Positions 48,201 through 60,625 of a DNA stretch of 64,000 nt are shown here, piece by piece. Under the pieces are notes generated by a model that had not been told where the DNA came from, did not search any database, and was given only the letters and a program-made list of their open reading frames with translations. Position 1 is the first letter of the stretch, and each line of letters starts with the position of its first letter. Position numbers and translations under genes: made by a program. The DNA comes from Erythrocercus mccallii (Eukaryota > Chordata > Aves > Passeriformes > Dicruridae): assembly GCA_013397435.1 (NCBI GenBank), contig VZRG01000879.1:1-64000 (forward strand). The letters run 5' to 3'.

Positions 48201-51200
48201 CAAGGGGTCTGCTGCACTTCTCTGGGGAGGCTGCATGGGAGTGGAGGGAGAGGCTGCAGGTACAAGAGAAGCTCTTGCGGGCTGGTGGTGTGGGGGAGTG
48301 GAGTCCTAATAGATCAGCCTTGCAAGTGAGCCCCAGCCCCTCCGTGGGACTTGCTGCAGGGGTGGCTGCTCCCCACGCACAGAGGTCAGCAGCTCCTTCA
48401 CCCCAGATCCTCCCAAGGGTGAGAACACCTTGTGGGAGTGCAGCTAAAATGGGGGTGGTCCTGGCTGCTCCTGAGGGGTTGGAGGTGATGCCCTCACCAC
48501 AGCTGCTGGTGCTTCTCCTGCCTGATGTGACAGGACCTGAAATGTCAGAATTTCCTCTCGCCCTTTCTCCCTGGGGGAGGTGTTGTGACTCACAGCTTCC
48601 TGGAATGAAACTGAAGTGACAAAAATGTAGTTGCCCAAAACTTCATGGGAAATTTTAATGTCAAAAACTGCATCGAACTGGCTGTTGCCTTGACAGAAGA
48701 GACTGTTTCAAGGAAGGGCTATTTTGAGGAATGGCAAGCTGCTTTAATTCCCAAGTCCAAGACCTCAAAGGCTTCTTTGATTTGATGCTGCAGTCCTGCT
48801 GATGGCCTCAGAGCCTGTTTCTACATTCATTACTAGTCCATCATGTTGCAGCTTTGGAGGCTGTTGTGGCAGTGATTTAGACTTGATCCTGTAGTAAAAC
48901 ACTAGGTTCCTGCTTTGTGTAGCTTCAGGCAGATGGGAAACCTTTTCCCATCCCAGCTGTCAGCCACTGGCAAGACCTACCCGTGTGTATATGAGTAGAT
49001 GGCCATGCACCCAGTGCTGTCCCATGGGAACCTGAACAGTTGCTCCTTATTTGCCCAGAAGAGAGACAGCCTTTGCCACAGGGTGTTTGCTCTCAGGAGG
49101 AACAGCCTGTGCAGCCATGTGTGAGCTGAGCCAGGTCGGCAGCTGTGTTACTGTGGTGCTGTCTGATGGTTATTCCTGTGCCCAGGATCTCAGTGGAGAG
49201 CCCTGGTGCCGTGTGATAGGTGGTTCTTCTGCTGGCAGCCTCCCATCAGAGGAGGAGCAGGCAATGGTGCTTTGCTGGGCTGGGTTTCAAGCTGCTGCAC
49301 TAGTGAGGGATGGATGTGTATGCTGGGGGCAGAGAGAGCCATGTGTGACAACCATAACCCGCCCGGGTAGCATGCATGAGACCTCTTGCTGTAGTTTTAG
49401 GTGATTGGTGAGTCCTGCTTGATTAAAAATTATGGAGCTGATGAGAAGTAAAACCAGGTGAGCTTTGGGAGGAAAGACAGCAATGCAGTGAGATAGAGGC
49501 AAGTAAGAAAAAATTGTCTGCAATCCTATTAAAAAGTAGCCTTAGCCTCAGTCATGATTTACTGATTAAAGATGGATCAGCCTGTGCTTTTTTTCCCCTG
49601 AAATGGGAGCATTTATGTCTGCACTGAGGTTCATTGGATTATTTGTAAATTAGTTATCTGGGTTCTTTCTTGTTTTAAAGTAAATACCTCTGAAGTACTC
49701 TTTTCCATCTTATTCTTCTAGCATTTTCCGTCAAATAGTCTTCTGAAATATTTGTGCTCTAAATATAGAAAAGGAGACCTTTTCAGGAAAGAAAAGGCCA
49801 CCCAAACTCTCTTGGTTCAGGTTCAGCTGAACCCGTTTTCCAGACCACTGTGCATAGGTCTGCAGACTCCGAGGAGGCCCCTCTTTTTCCCAAAACAGAC
49901 CCAGCTTTTCAAAGTCTTTCTGTCTTTTTTAACTGCCAAATTTCTAGGGAACTTATCCCATATGTCTGTTCTTCTTGGCTTGAAACAGTTCTGTCCAGAA
50001 CCTACACATGTATTGCTTTGAAAGATTGATTATTTTCTTTTTTTGGGATGGTGTTGAAGGCATAATCTTAACTGCAGGTGGCAGGTCTATCACTAATCAA
50101 TGTTCTTGTATTGCTCCAATTAACTCTGCTGGGATTACCTGCATGGTAATGTAACAATCATCAGGGTAGCAAAACATCTCTGTGGATTGCAGCCTGCCTT
50201 GGAGTTCAGGGCCATCTTCATAGAAGGGCAACCTAAAGATTTTTGGTATCTCTTCCAGCTGGCTAAGTGTTTTCTAGAGGACCCCTTTGTTTTCTAGCCT
50301 TGTCCGCTGAGATTTCTTATTGTGGCATTTCACTTCCTAAAATGCTTAACCTAGGAACAAAGCAGCTCCACTTCAGCCTCTGTAACAGCGCATGCTGTGT
50401 TATTCTTACTCCTCACAGCATTGCTCTTTACTGCTGTACAATGTTGCTTTCTTTTCCATTTTCTGTCTTCTGTCGGAAGAGCTTGGCACAAGGAGAGTGT
50501 TCTCTAAAGGTGAAAGGAAAAAGTGCTAGATAATGCTGCTGTACATCTGAGAGACTGTACAGCAGCCCCTGTTGGGACTGACTGTTCCAGAGCAAGTTTT
50601 GAAGTAGCTTCTGAGTTGCATCCTCAGGGTGATCAGGGCAGCAAGGGGTTTGGCTATTGTGGCCAGGTGCTGCCAGTTACAAGTGTGAAACTATTTGTAT
50701 TATTCTGTGATGTTGGAGAGGGAAAATGTGGTTGAGGTGAATGTCTTTGAATACCAGGAAATGACTCAAAATATCTGTAGTTTAAAGTCCTGCACTTTAG
50801 GGCTTTTCTTGCCCTCCTGCCCTCTGTATGTCATCATTTTGGAAACAGGCTGCTTGAGACAGAATATCTTCCTCAGGAGCTTTTTGTAGTTCTGGCTTTC
50901 TCTTTTCATTCGTACCCTTTGGTAGCATCAAGTGGCATCTGTGGCATGAAACTCAGGATGTTGTGAAATGTTCATCCTCAGACTGTCTGTGACAATGCTC
51001 CCGTTGTCAGCAGGGCAGACCACGCTCCAGCAGGGCACAAGGTCTCGTGTGACCCTGGGATGGTCTGGTGGAAGTACAGCTTCTTCTGGGGCAGAGGCTG
51101 GGTCCGGGAGTAACCTTCTGTGGCTGTGTCACTCTGTTCCACTGAGTTTGGAGACCCCAGGTTCAGCTGGCCCTGTCTGCAAATGGTTTGGCTGAGTTGC

Positions 51201-53466
51201 TTCCCTTGTCTTCCCTGGTACGCAAATCTGGGAGAGATCACAAGGTACTTTGTGTGAGAATCTAGCAGGAATCTTCTATTTCTGATTTCTGTACTATTAG
51301 CCTGCTGTGGGGGCCTTCAGATTGAAGGCCCACGGTGATGGTAGGGCAGACCTTGCAGGAGAGGGGAGATGGTTACAGCTGCTGATCTGTGCTCTTCTGC
51401 TCTAGAATCCCATGTAGCAATGCCAGTGTACTAGCAGGGGTACAGGAGTGATTCAGGTAGCTACATATTAGCAAATTATCTCTTAGGTAAAACCAAAGTT
51501 TCCTAAAATTACAAATAATAAAGGATGTGTTTCCCATTAATGCCAAAAGATGTATCTCCTTGTGGCCTGAGGCCCTTTCCTGGGCCAGTAAGACTTCTTT
51601 TCACTTTTCAGTCATGTTGGATTTGCAGTACTCTTCCAGCTCTACTTAATCTGTAGGCTAAAGGGTTAAAACCTCAGCTTTTTTAGATCAGTGCCTTGCT
51701 ATCAGCAAAAGATCTGATACAAAGCATGTGATATGATTAAAGTAGACTACTAGCCTGTCTCTTCTGTTGTTCAAGGAAGATTACTTAATTCTAAAGCTTC
51801 ACAGTCATTTGGAGTAACAAGCCAAAGGCTTCTTCTGTTTGCTTTGTGGTGGGTTTTGGTTTTTTGGTTTCTTTGTTGTTGTTTTTTATTTTTCTTTCTG
51901 CTACTTGAGACCATGTGGATATACTCTAGGGAGAGAGGTCTTAGGGAGAATCCTGGTGGCAGAAGACACTTCCATCCTCCAGTGGGCTGTCAGCTGCAGG
52001 GGCCTTCATTGCTCTGGTGAGTCAGATAGTTTGTAAGGATAAGCTCCTCCAGAGGTTTAATGTGAGAAGGGCAATGGAGTGCTCATTGCCCCATGCCCTT
52101 CTGTATAGGCAGTCTCTAGTGCTTTGACTTCTAGAAGTGTCTGGCTTTAGCGATGAAGTGAACTCCAGGAGAACCTGCAATAACTGGGAGTGGTGGTGGG
52201 TAAGCTCAGCTTCCTTCCGATGCCAGTTGCTGGTGCCCAGGCTCTGCTCAGCCCCATGCACCTGTCTGTGGAGGTGTGTGGTCTGAAGACTCAGTAAGCA
52301 GAGGGGAGGTGAAGAGAGAAGTTAAGTGCTGCACAAGTTGATGAGCTGGGGAAAACTTCTTGCCCTTTCTTAGCTAATTCCTGAAAAGAACCAAGAAAGT
52401 AGGAAACCTCATTTCCCAGGTCAAGCAGGTGCTGTAAGTTCTCAGAAATATGTTTGTCATGGGTGTACTGAATCTAATCACCCACTAGTTATTTGCCCTA
52501 GCATCTGAGAAAATGGAAGTAACTGAAAGCCAGTGTGTTTGGAAATGGAACTTTACAGTAAAAAGTCCTCGACCTTGACCTCTTGCATTTCATGGGAGGA
52601 GGAAGCAGGAGAGATAAAAATCAGTTATATTACCTGGCTCCTACCTAAGTCTCATAATCTCTGTTGCTGTTTCATAAAACAGATAGAAAGGCTCTCTTCT
52701 TGCATGGATTGTGGTAGCTTTTGGGTGCTCTGGCAGGGGGAAAAAGCTGCTGAGTCTGAGGAAGGTGTCTCCAAGCCAAGTAGCATTGGGACGGATATTG
52801 TGCAACTCCATGGAAGAGATTTGTTGACCTCCAAGGCATTGCTTGCATCAGAAGGGAAGTAGGGGACCCTGTCCTGTGCATGTACTTGCATCTGGGATTT
52901 CCAGACTGATGACTGGCACAGGGAAACACTTTAGAAGCATCCCCTGTGCTGCAGAACCGTGCTGGGGAGAAGCTTACCTGAGCACAAGCAGAATGCCCCT
53001 TGTCTGTGTTGGTCAACCTGCTGCAGTTTGGAGTGCAGGTCCTGCTCACAGTTTCTGCTCCTCTGTGGGGAGGTGTGGGGCAGGCCAGAGCAGGGGGACT
53101 GCTTTTGACACGCTGATGCCACTGACAGATGTGGGAGCTGGTGGGCACATCCATTTCAGAGGTTAGGTTTGCAGCCTGGCAGCTCCCAGTGCAGAAAACA
53201 AAGCTGAGCTGGTCTTGTTGTTGAAGCGATTAAAGAGCCAATGTAGTCAAGTGACAGAGTTGCCCAACCAGTTTTGTGAAAACTCTGCATTTTTACTGCA
53301 TTGTGTGCTGGCTTTAGTCAGTGTGGAGACCTCTTTTTGGACCTGACCTGCAGAGCTTGTTGCGCAACTAACATTCTAATACGTGGTAGTTAAAAAGAGA
53401 AAGTCCACTAAATTGTACTTTTGGCTATTTCTTCTGTCTGCTCTTTTTGGTAAGTTGATTAATTCC

Positions 53467-53485
53467 TTTTTTTTTTTTTTTTTTT
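53467..53485. repeat. Poly-T tract (19 T) ending in an acceptor-like GTAG
   Basis: Nineteen T residues are followed by GTAGGGGGAGAGG on the + strand. On the minus strand it is a poly-A tail-like run. It resembles a strong polypyrimidine tract plus AG, so it could act as a cryptic acceptor within the CD82 intron, but no exon downstream is supported. Confidence 0.6.
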
Positions 53486-56400
53486 GTAGGGGGAGAGGAG
53501 AATCAAATGACTTCTGGGACAGTTTGTGGGGTTTGGGGTTGGTTTTTTCCTCACATTTCTTGGCAGAGTTCTATCTCTGGTCTTGATGTATGGAAAGTTT
53601 TGCTTAAATCAGAGAAATTCTGTCTGGCAAATACTATCTGGCAAATGCTGTGCAATGTAGACTGAAAATAGCAAAAAAACTTGCTCAATTTGCTAGTTGT
53701 AGGGACTGAAGACCTACTTAAATGCTGGCTTTCAAACTGAAGTGTGAAGGCCAGATGTTCTCAAAACATGTTACACTGCTTGTAAACATAGTGATAAAAC
53801 CACACTTCTAAAACCTCTGCTGCTCTTTGATACTGAACTGTGGGCTTGGTTTCTTTTTAATGATATGATAGTGGTTTATAAATATCTGATCACTTCCCAT
53901 GGAGCATCAGAAGTACATTTCTAAAATACGCATTTCCTTTTTACAAAATACACAACATGTGCTTGCTGTGATAAAACATACTGAAAAACCTGTGCCATCG
54001 TAGGAAGTCCTATGGGTGCTTTCAAAACCAGGGTCTTGCTGGAGAATGCAGTTGCTAGTTAGATAATTCACACAACAGTATATTAACTACAGAAGTCAGT
54101 CAGAAAAGCTGAACGTCTTACCAGGTGCACCAGGAGCAAGTCTACCTTTGCAGTGTGAGCTGATAAGTTCCCTTAGAAACTATTCCTGAGAAATCTGTTC
54201 TGTCCAGTGGCATTTCTGCAGTACTTGCAGCCAGCTGCTGCCTAGCTCTAATCTGTTCCCTTTGCCCCAGGAGCAGCAAATGCAGAGGGACTGCATGCAC
54301 GTTTGAGTCTCTATCCTGCAGATGTCTTGCAGATGCTGCTGGGGTCTCACTGTATGTCTGTGCTGGTAGTTCGAAGTTTGCAGATAATTGTGATACTGCA
54401 TTTGCAGGTTGATGTAGCTGTGCTGGTCTCTCTGTGCTTAGCCCTCAGACTATCTCCTCTACCCTACTTCTACTTCAGAAGAAACTGTCTCTAGTAGTAG
54501 ATGGAATAAGAGAGGGTCTGGTTTGTTCTGTTTTCAAAATTTGTAATATGCAGAAATACTTTTCTACCTTATACTGACACTTTCCTTCAAAAGGAAACTG
54601 TAGCTGTATCACTGAGATACACACATATAAAGATATATATAAAATACATAATTTTTAGGATTCAGCTTCTCCCTCAATCTTTCCATTGTAACTTGTGAAA
54701 AGATGCTATTTGGAAAATCTCCATGACAAACAATCTTGTTTATGTTTTCAAGGTTGTTACACAGCTGGTATTATCTCAGTGAAGCTTAAAGGAAAGTTCA
54801 GTGAATTCAGACTTGGGTCATTCATCAGCTCTGTGGTTATTTGCTTCCCAGAGACAAGATGTACCTCCCAGGTGTACTGAAAGTCTAAGGCCTTTATATA
54901 TTAACGTCAACAAGATGAACTCTTTAGGATATTCTTTGTATGTTAATTGGGCTGTAACTTACAGTCCCTCCCCTGAGGGCAGTGATGTACCTGGTTAACA
55001 GGAGACTTAGTAACTCTGCCATTGTTCATTAACTGGCACTGTTGTGTGAAGCTGTCCTGTCTCATCAGTCATGATCAGGAGACTTTCTGATTACCAAATG
55101 TCTGTTCTGGGTGTGCATGGATAGAGAAGCAGCTGGGCTTTGGGCTGCAAGGGCTCAGAATCCTGCAAAGAATAACTTGTTTCCTCCTCTGCCCCATGGC
55201 ATTCTGAGCTGCCCCTTCCCTTCTCTCCTGCTTGGAGCTGGAAAGTGGCCATTTAGTGAGCAACTTTAGTGTGCTGGCTTCTGTGGGTCTTTATGCAGCT
55301 ATGTGTCTCATCTGGTTCTGGCTTCTGGAGTGGGATAATGCTGCAAAAAGTAACTACACTGGCCTTCAAAATGGCCTCAGCTTCATGCAAATTACTGTGC
55401 AGATAAACATCTTTATGGAACCAGCAGCATGCTGATCCCTTCCTAGGAACACCTGCTAATTGCCTTGGGCAGAGGGAGCCAGTTATGCAACCTGAGTGCT
55501 GCAGTGGGAGCTCCTCCATCTCCAGGATTTCTTGGTCAATCTCTCTGCAAATGAACCCAGCTAACTTCAGTCAATGTTGTGGTGTGAGAAAGAAAAGACA
55601 GGAAGATGACACCGAATCAGGGACAGCTTTAGATATTTTAAGTGTCCAGCTTTGTAATATCTTGAGGGAAATTACCTGGGAAATTACCTTACTTAGGTAA
55701 GTGAGGAAGATGATGCTTGCTTGTTGAGTCAAGAAGCACCTGCAATGCTTGATACCAGCTGAGGCTGCTTTGGAGGTTGCTTCAGTGGACCAGCTGGACT
55801 TTCACCCAAAGATCCCACCTTCCACATCAGATGCAAGATGTGAAGGAGGATCAGGAGCCTTAGGGTTTGTTGCAGAACCTTAGTTCATAGTGCTGGCTGC
55901 TACATCTCTGCATCTGTCAAACTGGAAGTTTCTCCTTGAGCAGGCAGGAGGGAAAGCAGAACTGAGCCAGCATGCCAGCCTTACAGGGCATTTGAGGTGT
56001 TTTGCGGGGCAAGGGAAATAGCAACTTGTGAAATCTGATGCTGGTTTGACCTCGTCCTAACCTGAGAGAAGCTGTAGTAGTGCAATCCTATAGAGTCTGC
56101 TTTTGTTTTACCTCCCTTGATGTTAGAGCCTGAAGAGTGGTGGTGGGGACCAGCTGGTCAGAATACACAGAAAAACCCTGCAGCTTCTTTGTAACCAGTT
56201 ATTTCCTGTCCTTAAGCAAGAGGATCTGGGGAAGAGGGGACAGCATCCTCAGGCTATATAGATGCAGTCAAATGTGAACCCTCTTTACCTGAGTTGGAGT
56301 ATTGGGACTGACTGTCAGGGCTCAGTGCTCTTGGGAACATGTGTGCTGTCCTTAAGGGTTTGCATGAACTTTGCACTTTTTTGTAAATCTACCAAGACAA

Positions 56401-59400
56401 TGATTTCCATGGCTATTCTGCTCTGGTTTGTTTTGTGGTTCTTCCATTTCTTTCATTGCACCCATAACTGAGCACCTTATTTGTGCTGTACAGTAACTTG
56501 GCAGCTGAGGTGTTTCAGCTGCCAGAGCTCATCAGGGAGAAACTTGAGGAGTGAGTGCAAAGGTGTACTGCAGAGCAGAGCTGAGCCCTTCCCAGCAGAG
56601 CTGCATGGTCCAGGCATGTACAGCACTAGCCTGGGCCAAATATCATAAACTTCACTAAGCACCAAGCATGCAGTGCTTGCTGGGTGGAGGCAGTACAGGA
56701 TCTAATTGGGTAGAGCAGAATTGCAATTAAAAATTAACTTAGCCTCTCTGCCCCTTGACTGATGTGGTTATAATATCTGTGCATGAATTTTCCCCTTCCT
56801 GCCTCTGTGGTCAATGGTGGGGTCAGGAGGCAGAGTTATTCAACTCTCCTCATGTCACCTGTCCTTCTCTGGGGTCACCTTTTACAGGAGGGGCACTGAG
56901 AGTTTCTCAGGCTCCTGTGACAAAAATAAATTACTCTGAGCTGTGACAGGACTCCTCTGCAGTTGTTAACAAATCAGGCCTCTGTCTGCATCTCCTCAGG
57001 TGCACGTGTCCTGGATTTTATGTTCCTGCTCCATGTACAGGTCATTGCTGTTGCTGGGAGAACAACAGGCCTGAGATCTGGAGGTCATGGAGAGGGTAGG
57101 AAGCCATCCCCTGATGCCAGTCTAACCTGTGATGACCCATTCCGTTCCTTTGTGATAGGAAACCCCTGAGTTCTGAATCAGTTGATGCCTTCCTGGAATT
57201 AGTTCTCCCTTCAGGTCCTGGGACTGAGCCTGGGTTAAGAAACACCCCAGGTCAACTTCACAGCAGCTGATCAGGCTGTGTTGGCAACCAAGTTTTTATG
57301 GCAGTAGTGCCTCAAAACAACACACTGCATAAATAATTCTGCATATCTTTACAAGATGGAGAATGAGAGGTTGGAAGAAATGCCATTCTGCAAGCTGATG
57401 GTGTCTTATGAAATCCTCTGCAGAGCTGGCATCAATCTGGAGAATGACAGGGAAAATTTGGATGTGTAGGTACAGGATTGTTGAAAAGAGTGGGCCTTGC
57501 TGTTCGGGGATGAAAATTCAAATGGTCAAAACATTAGGAGTGGACAGGTAGAGGAAAAAACCAAATAATTGTGGGCAATTAATGGAATTTGAAAGCTGCA
57601 GATGTATTTAACCTCTGCATGCATTGCTGCAAGACATTAAGTCTCAAAACTTGACCAATTTCAGAAGGCAAACTTCAGGTTTTACTGCAGTACTACCTAT
57701 GGTACTGATGTTGGCTTTTTGCTGCCAAGTGGCCAGTGGATATGCCTGGTTGTGATAACTCCAAGCTCGTCCAAGCCTGACCTGTCTCAAATTTTGTTGA
57801 ACTTCTGCTTCTACTGTATGACAGTGTGGCTAATCTTATGACTGTGCAGTTTCAGAAGATGGAGTTTTGAGGAGTTTCATTGATGTAGTGGACAAAAGTA
57901 AGTTAATTTGCAAAGAATGGAAAATTGGAAAGTCTGTAATATTTCAGTGGAGCTCTAAAGTATCTTAAAAGCTCAAAGCAAAACCTTAAGACTCTTTTTC
58001 TCTTCTGACATGAAAACTCTATTTTGAATTACTTTATGGCTAGGAGCTCTGAAAGATACATTGCCCTGTGGCAGAAGAAGAGAATGGTGCATAATGCTGT
58101 AACGCACAGTTGGGGTTTGTTGTTTGTTTTGGGGTTTTCTTTTTAAAAAACTTTGAAGATGGTATGTCTTTAACAAACAGCTAGGAGTATAAGAGCTCTG
58201 AAAGCAGTATTTTACTCTTGTTACCTCAAGTATATCTTCTTCCATAGTAAACTTGCTTTGCTGCTTAATTAGCTAAAATAATTTTCATAAAGATCCTAAC
58301 AGCTTTGCAAATCTGTTTTCCTGACAAATCAAAACAGTGTGGGCAGAGTTTAAATAGGCAGCATATGGCTTTTAGTGCTCGGAAGTAAGTCAGCGAGTAG
58401 TGGGGCTTGCCCCTCCACTTTGAAAATTAGGAGGATTGCACCTGGGATCACATGTCTTAAGGTAAGAAGTCCAGTGCATTGTGCAGCAAGTTGTTACCTA
58501 GCTTAGTTCTTGGCCAGGTTAAAGAAGAGAAAAACATTTATAACTCCCACAACAGGAATTCATCATCGCCTAGTGACCTGGTTGCCTTTGTGTTCTGGTT
58601 ACACTGCCAGGCTCCAGTTTGTGATGTATTCAGGAGATGTATTCATGGTGAAGCCAGGAAGCAAGACAGCTGGATGGGAAAATTTACATCTTAGTTATCC
58701 TCTCCAAGTGCAGCCTTAGGTGTAGGTACCTTCCAGGACTAGTGGCCTGAGAGAGTGTTTCTCCTGCAGAGGAGGGGAGGAATTCTGCTAACAGAGAGCC
58801 TGCATTCACTTTTCCTAGGTTAGTAGTGATGCAACTATAGTATAGTGCATCTGTGCTGGAGCAGAGCCAACTCTTGGTGATGACTGCACCATGGGGTACT
58901 GAAAATGGGAATGCTGTGTGTTTGATATTTGGCGTACATATGGACCAGAAGCTATTACAGGACCTTTCCATGGCTCATTTGAAGGACCTATTTTTGGGTG
59001 CAACTGGCTTTATGGCCTCTGACCAGAGGAGTTAACTGAAGAAAAACTGACTGAGATGTTGCTAACCTGGCTGTGCAGTACAAGCTCCTTAGGTGCAATA
59101 ACTGCTATACAGATGAGATTTGAGGTCAGTCTGTAGCACAGCTGGCTGACATTTTGTATCTCTGCTGCTTCCCATCTCAATAACATCTTGCAATGTGCTG
59201 TGCAGTGATGGGCTTAGCACAGTGTCTAGCCATGGCATTCCTTGAAGTTAGAGCAACTTGAGCCACAGAGTTCAGAGTTGTGCTCTCTTGTGGTAGTTTG
59301 AGAATGACCGTTGCTTGTTGGGAAGGCTAGCCAGTTATAACAAGGCCCACGTACTAGTTTAGCTCCAGAGTTAACCTAAATATTTAATAGGATTATGCAA

Positions 59401-59689
59401 AAGCCTTTGATTGAAACAAAAGAACACACGGGCTCCGGTGATCCTTGGTACACGCAGGCTGTCAGCAGGGAACCTTGCTGACCTTGCTCTCTCTTGGGGC
59501 TGTTTCTTCCCAGGCCAGGCTGGTGACCCCAGCCCGGTATTGCTCTTCCTCTGGCTGGTGATTCTTAAAGTGGCATGGTGTGTTTGGAGCAAGGAGCTTG
59601 GTAGAGCAAATTTTAAGGAACTTAAAAATTCCCTGTTTTTAGATAGGAAACAACTGAGTCTGGGGCAGGAAGGAGAAGCAGGAAAACTG

Positions 59690-60200
59690 ACAGAACCACA
59701 GAATGGGTCAGGTTGGAAGGGACCACAGTGGTCATCTGGTCCAACCTCCCTGTTCAAGCAGGGTCATCCAAGAGCATATGACACAGGATTGCATCCAGAT
59801 GGTTCTTGAATATCTCCAGTGGGGGAGATTGCACTCTCTCTCTGGGCAATCTGTTCTGGTGTGTGGTCACAAGCACAGCAAAGAAGTTCTTCATCATGTT
59901 CAGGTGGAACTTCCTGTGCATTAGTTTCTGCCTGTTGCTTCTTGTCCTGTTGCTTGGCACCACTGAGAGGAGCCTGGTTCCTCCTCTGACACCCTCCCTT
60001 CAGATACTGATGGACATTGATCCCTTTTCAGTCCCCCTTTCAGTCATCTCTTTTCTAGGCTGAGCAGGTCTTAATCTTGCAGCCTGTCCTTATAAGAGAG
60101 ATGCTTCAGCCCCTTTATAATCACTGTTTCCTTTAATAATCTCTGTTGCTCCAGGAAGGTCCATGCATCTCTTTTTAAGCTGTCAGGGAGTTGAAGTAGC
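59690..60200 (-). mobile_element. CR1 LINE, 5'-truncated 3' end
   Basis: The + strand shows the antisense of the avian CR1 3' end in order. It starts at ACAGAACCACAGAATGG (the reverse complement of the terminal ATTCTGTG-type 8-mer repeats) and continues through GGTTGGAAGGGACC, GTCCAACCTCCCTGTTCAAG, AAGAAGTTCTTCATCATGTT, CTTGTCCTGTTGCTTGGCAC and AAGAGAGATGCTTCAG. Similarity fades near 60200. The copy therefore lies on the minus strand, opposite to CD82, and is a truncated, non-autonomous remnant. It contains no intact reverse transcriptase; the open frames across it are not genes. Confidence 0.93.
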
Positions 60201-60515
60201 TTGAATCACTTTTCACCACCAGGAGTAGTAGCTAGGGTTGGTGTTTTAGTTGATGCTACTATTGCAAAGTCCATATAAATAGTGATGGGTGTATTTGTGA
60301 TTAAATCTCTTCTGTAACTGCTGATAGTTGTGTCACTCTCCAGGAGATCTTGGCAGCAGTGACTGTAGTGTGGTCCTGTTTTACTGTCCTGAAAAGGCAA
60401 CTCTGGTATTCTGTGCTGTCTGTGCATGTGCTCTGAGGCCCACCAGATGATCCAGAGCTCTGCACAGGGTAAGGATGTTTATCTGAAACTGCTCAGAGGA
60501 TTGAGTGTAACATAA

Positions 60516-60542
60516 CTCATTGTCTGTCTATTTTCCCCTTAG
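60516..60542 (+). promoter_or_regulatory. CD82: Splice acceptor region of the first CD82 coding exon
   Basis: CTCAT at 60516-60520 matches the branch-point consensus, with the A at 60519, 23 nt before the AG at 60541-60542. Between them lies a pyrimidine-rich stretch (TGTCTGTCTATTTTCCCCTT). A second AG at 60552-60553 could serve as an alternative acceptor 11 nt downstream without touching the coding part. Confidence 0.75.
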
Positions 60543-60625
60543 GTCCCCTTAAGTGAAAGAAGATGGGGTCTGGCTGCCTAAAAGTCACCAAGTACTTCCT
60601 CTTCCTTTTCAATCTCCTGTTCCTT
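60543..60625 (+). CDS. CD82: CD82 tetraspanin, first coding exon (partial gene; coding part 60563-60625)
   Basis: CD82 (KAI1) is a four-pass membrane tetraspanin that organises integrins and other receptors at the cell surface and suppresses cell migration. The exon has a 20-nt 5' leader and then 21 codons. The peptide begins MGSGCLKVTKYFLFLF and runs into NLLFL, which matches the conserved CD82 N-terminus: short cytoplasmic tail, juxtamembrane Cys5 (palmitoylated in the family), the KYFLFLFN entry to the first membrane segment. The start is fixed by an in-frame TGA at 60554-60556, two codons upstream, and a strong context (A at -3, G at +4). The exon ends in phase 0 at a consensus GTAAGT donor (60626), after the first third of transmembrane segment 1. 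The other exons are beyond the window. Related tetraspanins were considered, but the N-terminus fits CD82 best. Confidence 0.93.

Larger units (their letters stand above)
41757..60542 (+). other. CD82: Inferred CD82 intron 1
   Basis: This stretch runs from the candidate exon 1 donor to the acceptor of the first coding exon. The sampled + strand lines show more T than A and more G than C, as expected for a transcribed sense strand. It holds poly-T tracts (43004-43018 and 53467-53485), a tandem 12-mer duplication CTGGGCATACAG (42261-42284), a 14-nt palindrome GGTTCAGCTGAACC (49820-49833) and the CR1 copy near its end. Mammalian CD82 has more than one non-coding 5' exon, so another could lie here, but I cannot identify one. 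Open frames inside (for example 48044-48619) show no domain. Confidence 0.5.

Noticed and set aside
48044..48619. 191-codon + strand open frame in the CD82 intron
   Set aside because: No recognised domain, a GC-richer patch, an overlapping open frame on the other strand, and no splice context.
59371..60063. Open frames across the 59.4-60.1 kb region
   Set aside because: Most of this is the 3' non-coding tail of the CR1 copy in antisense. No reverse transcriptase motif is present.
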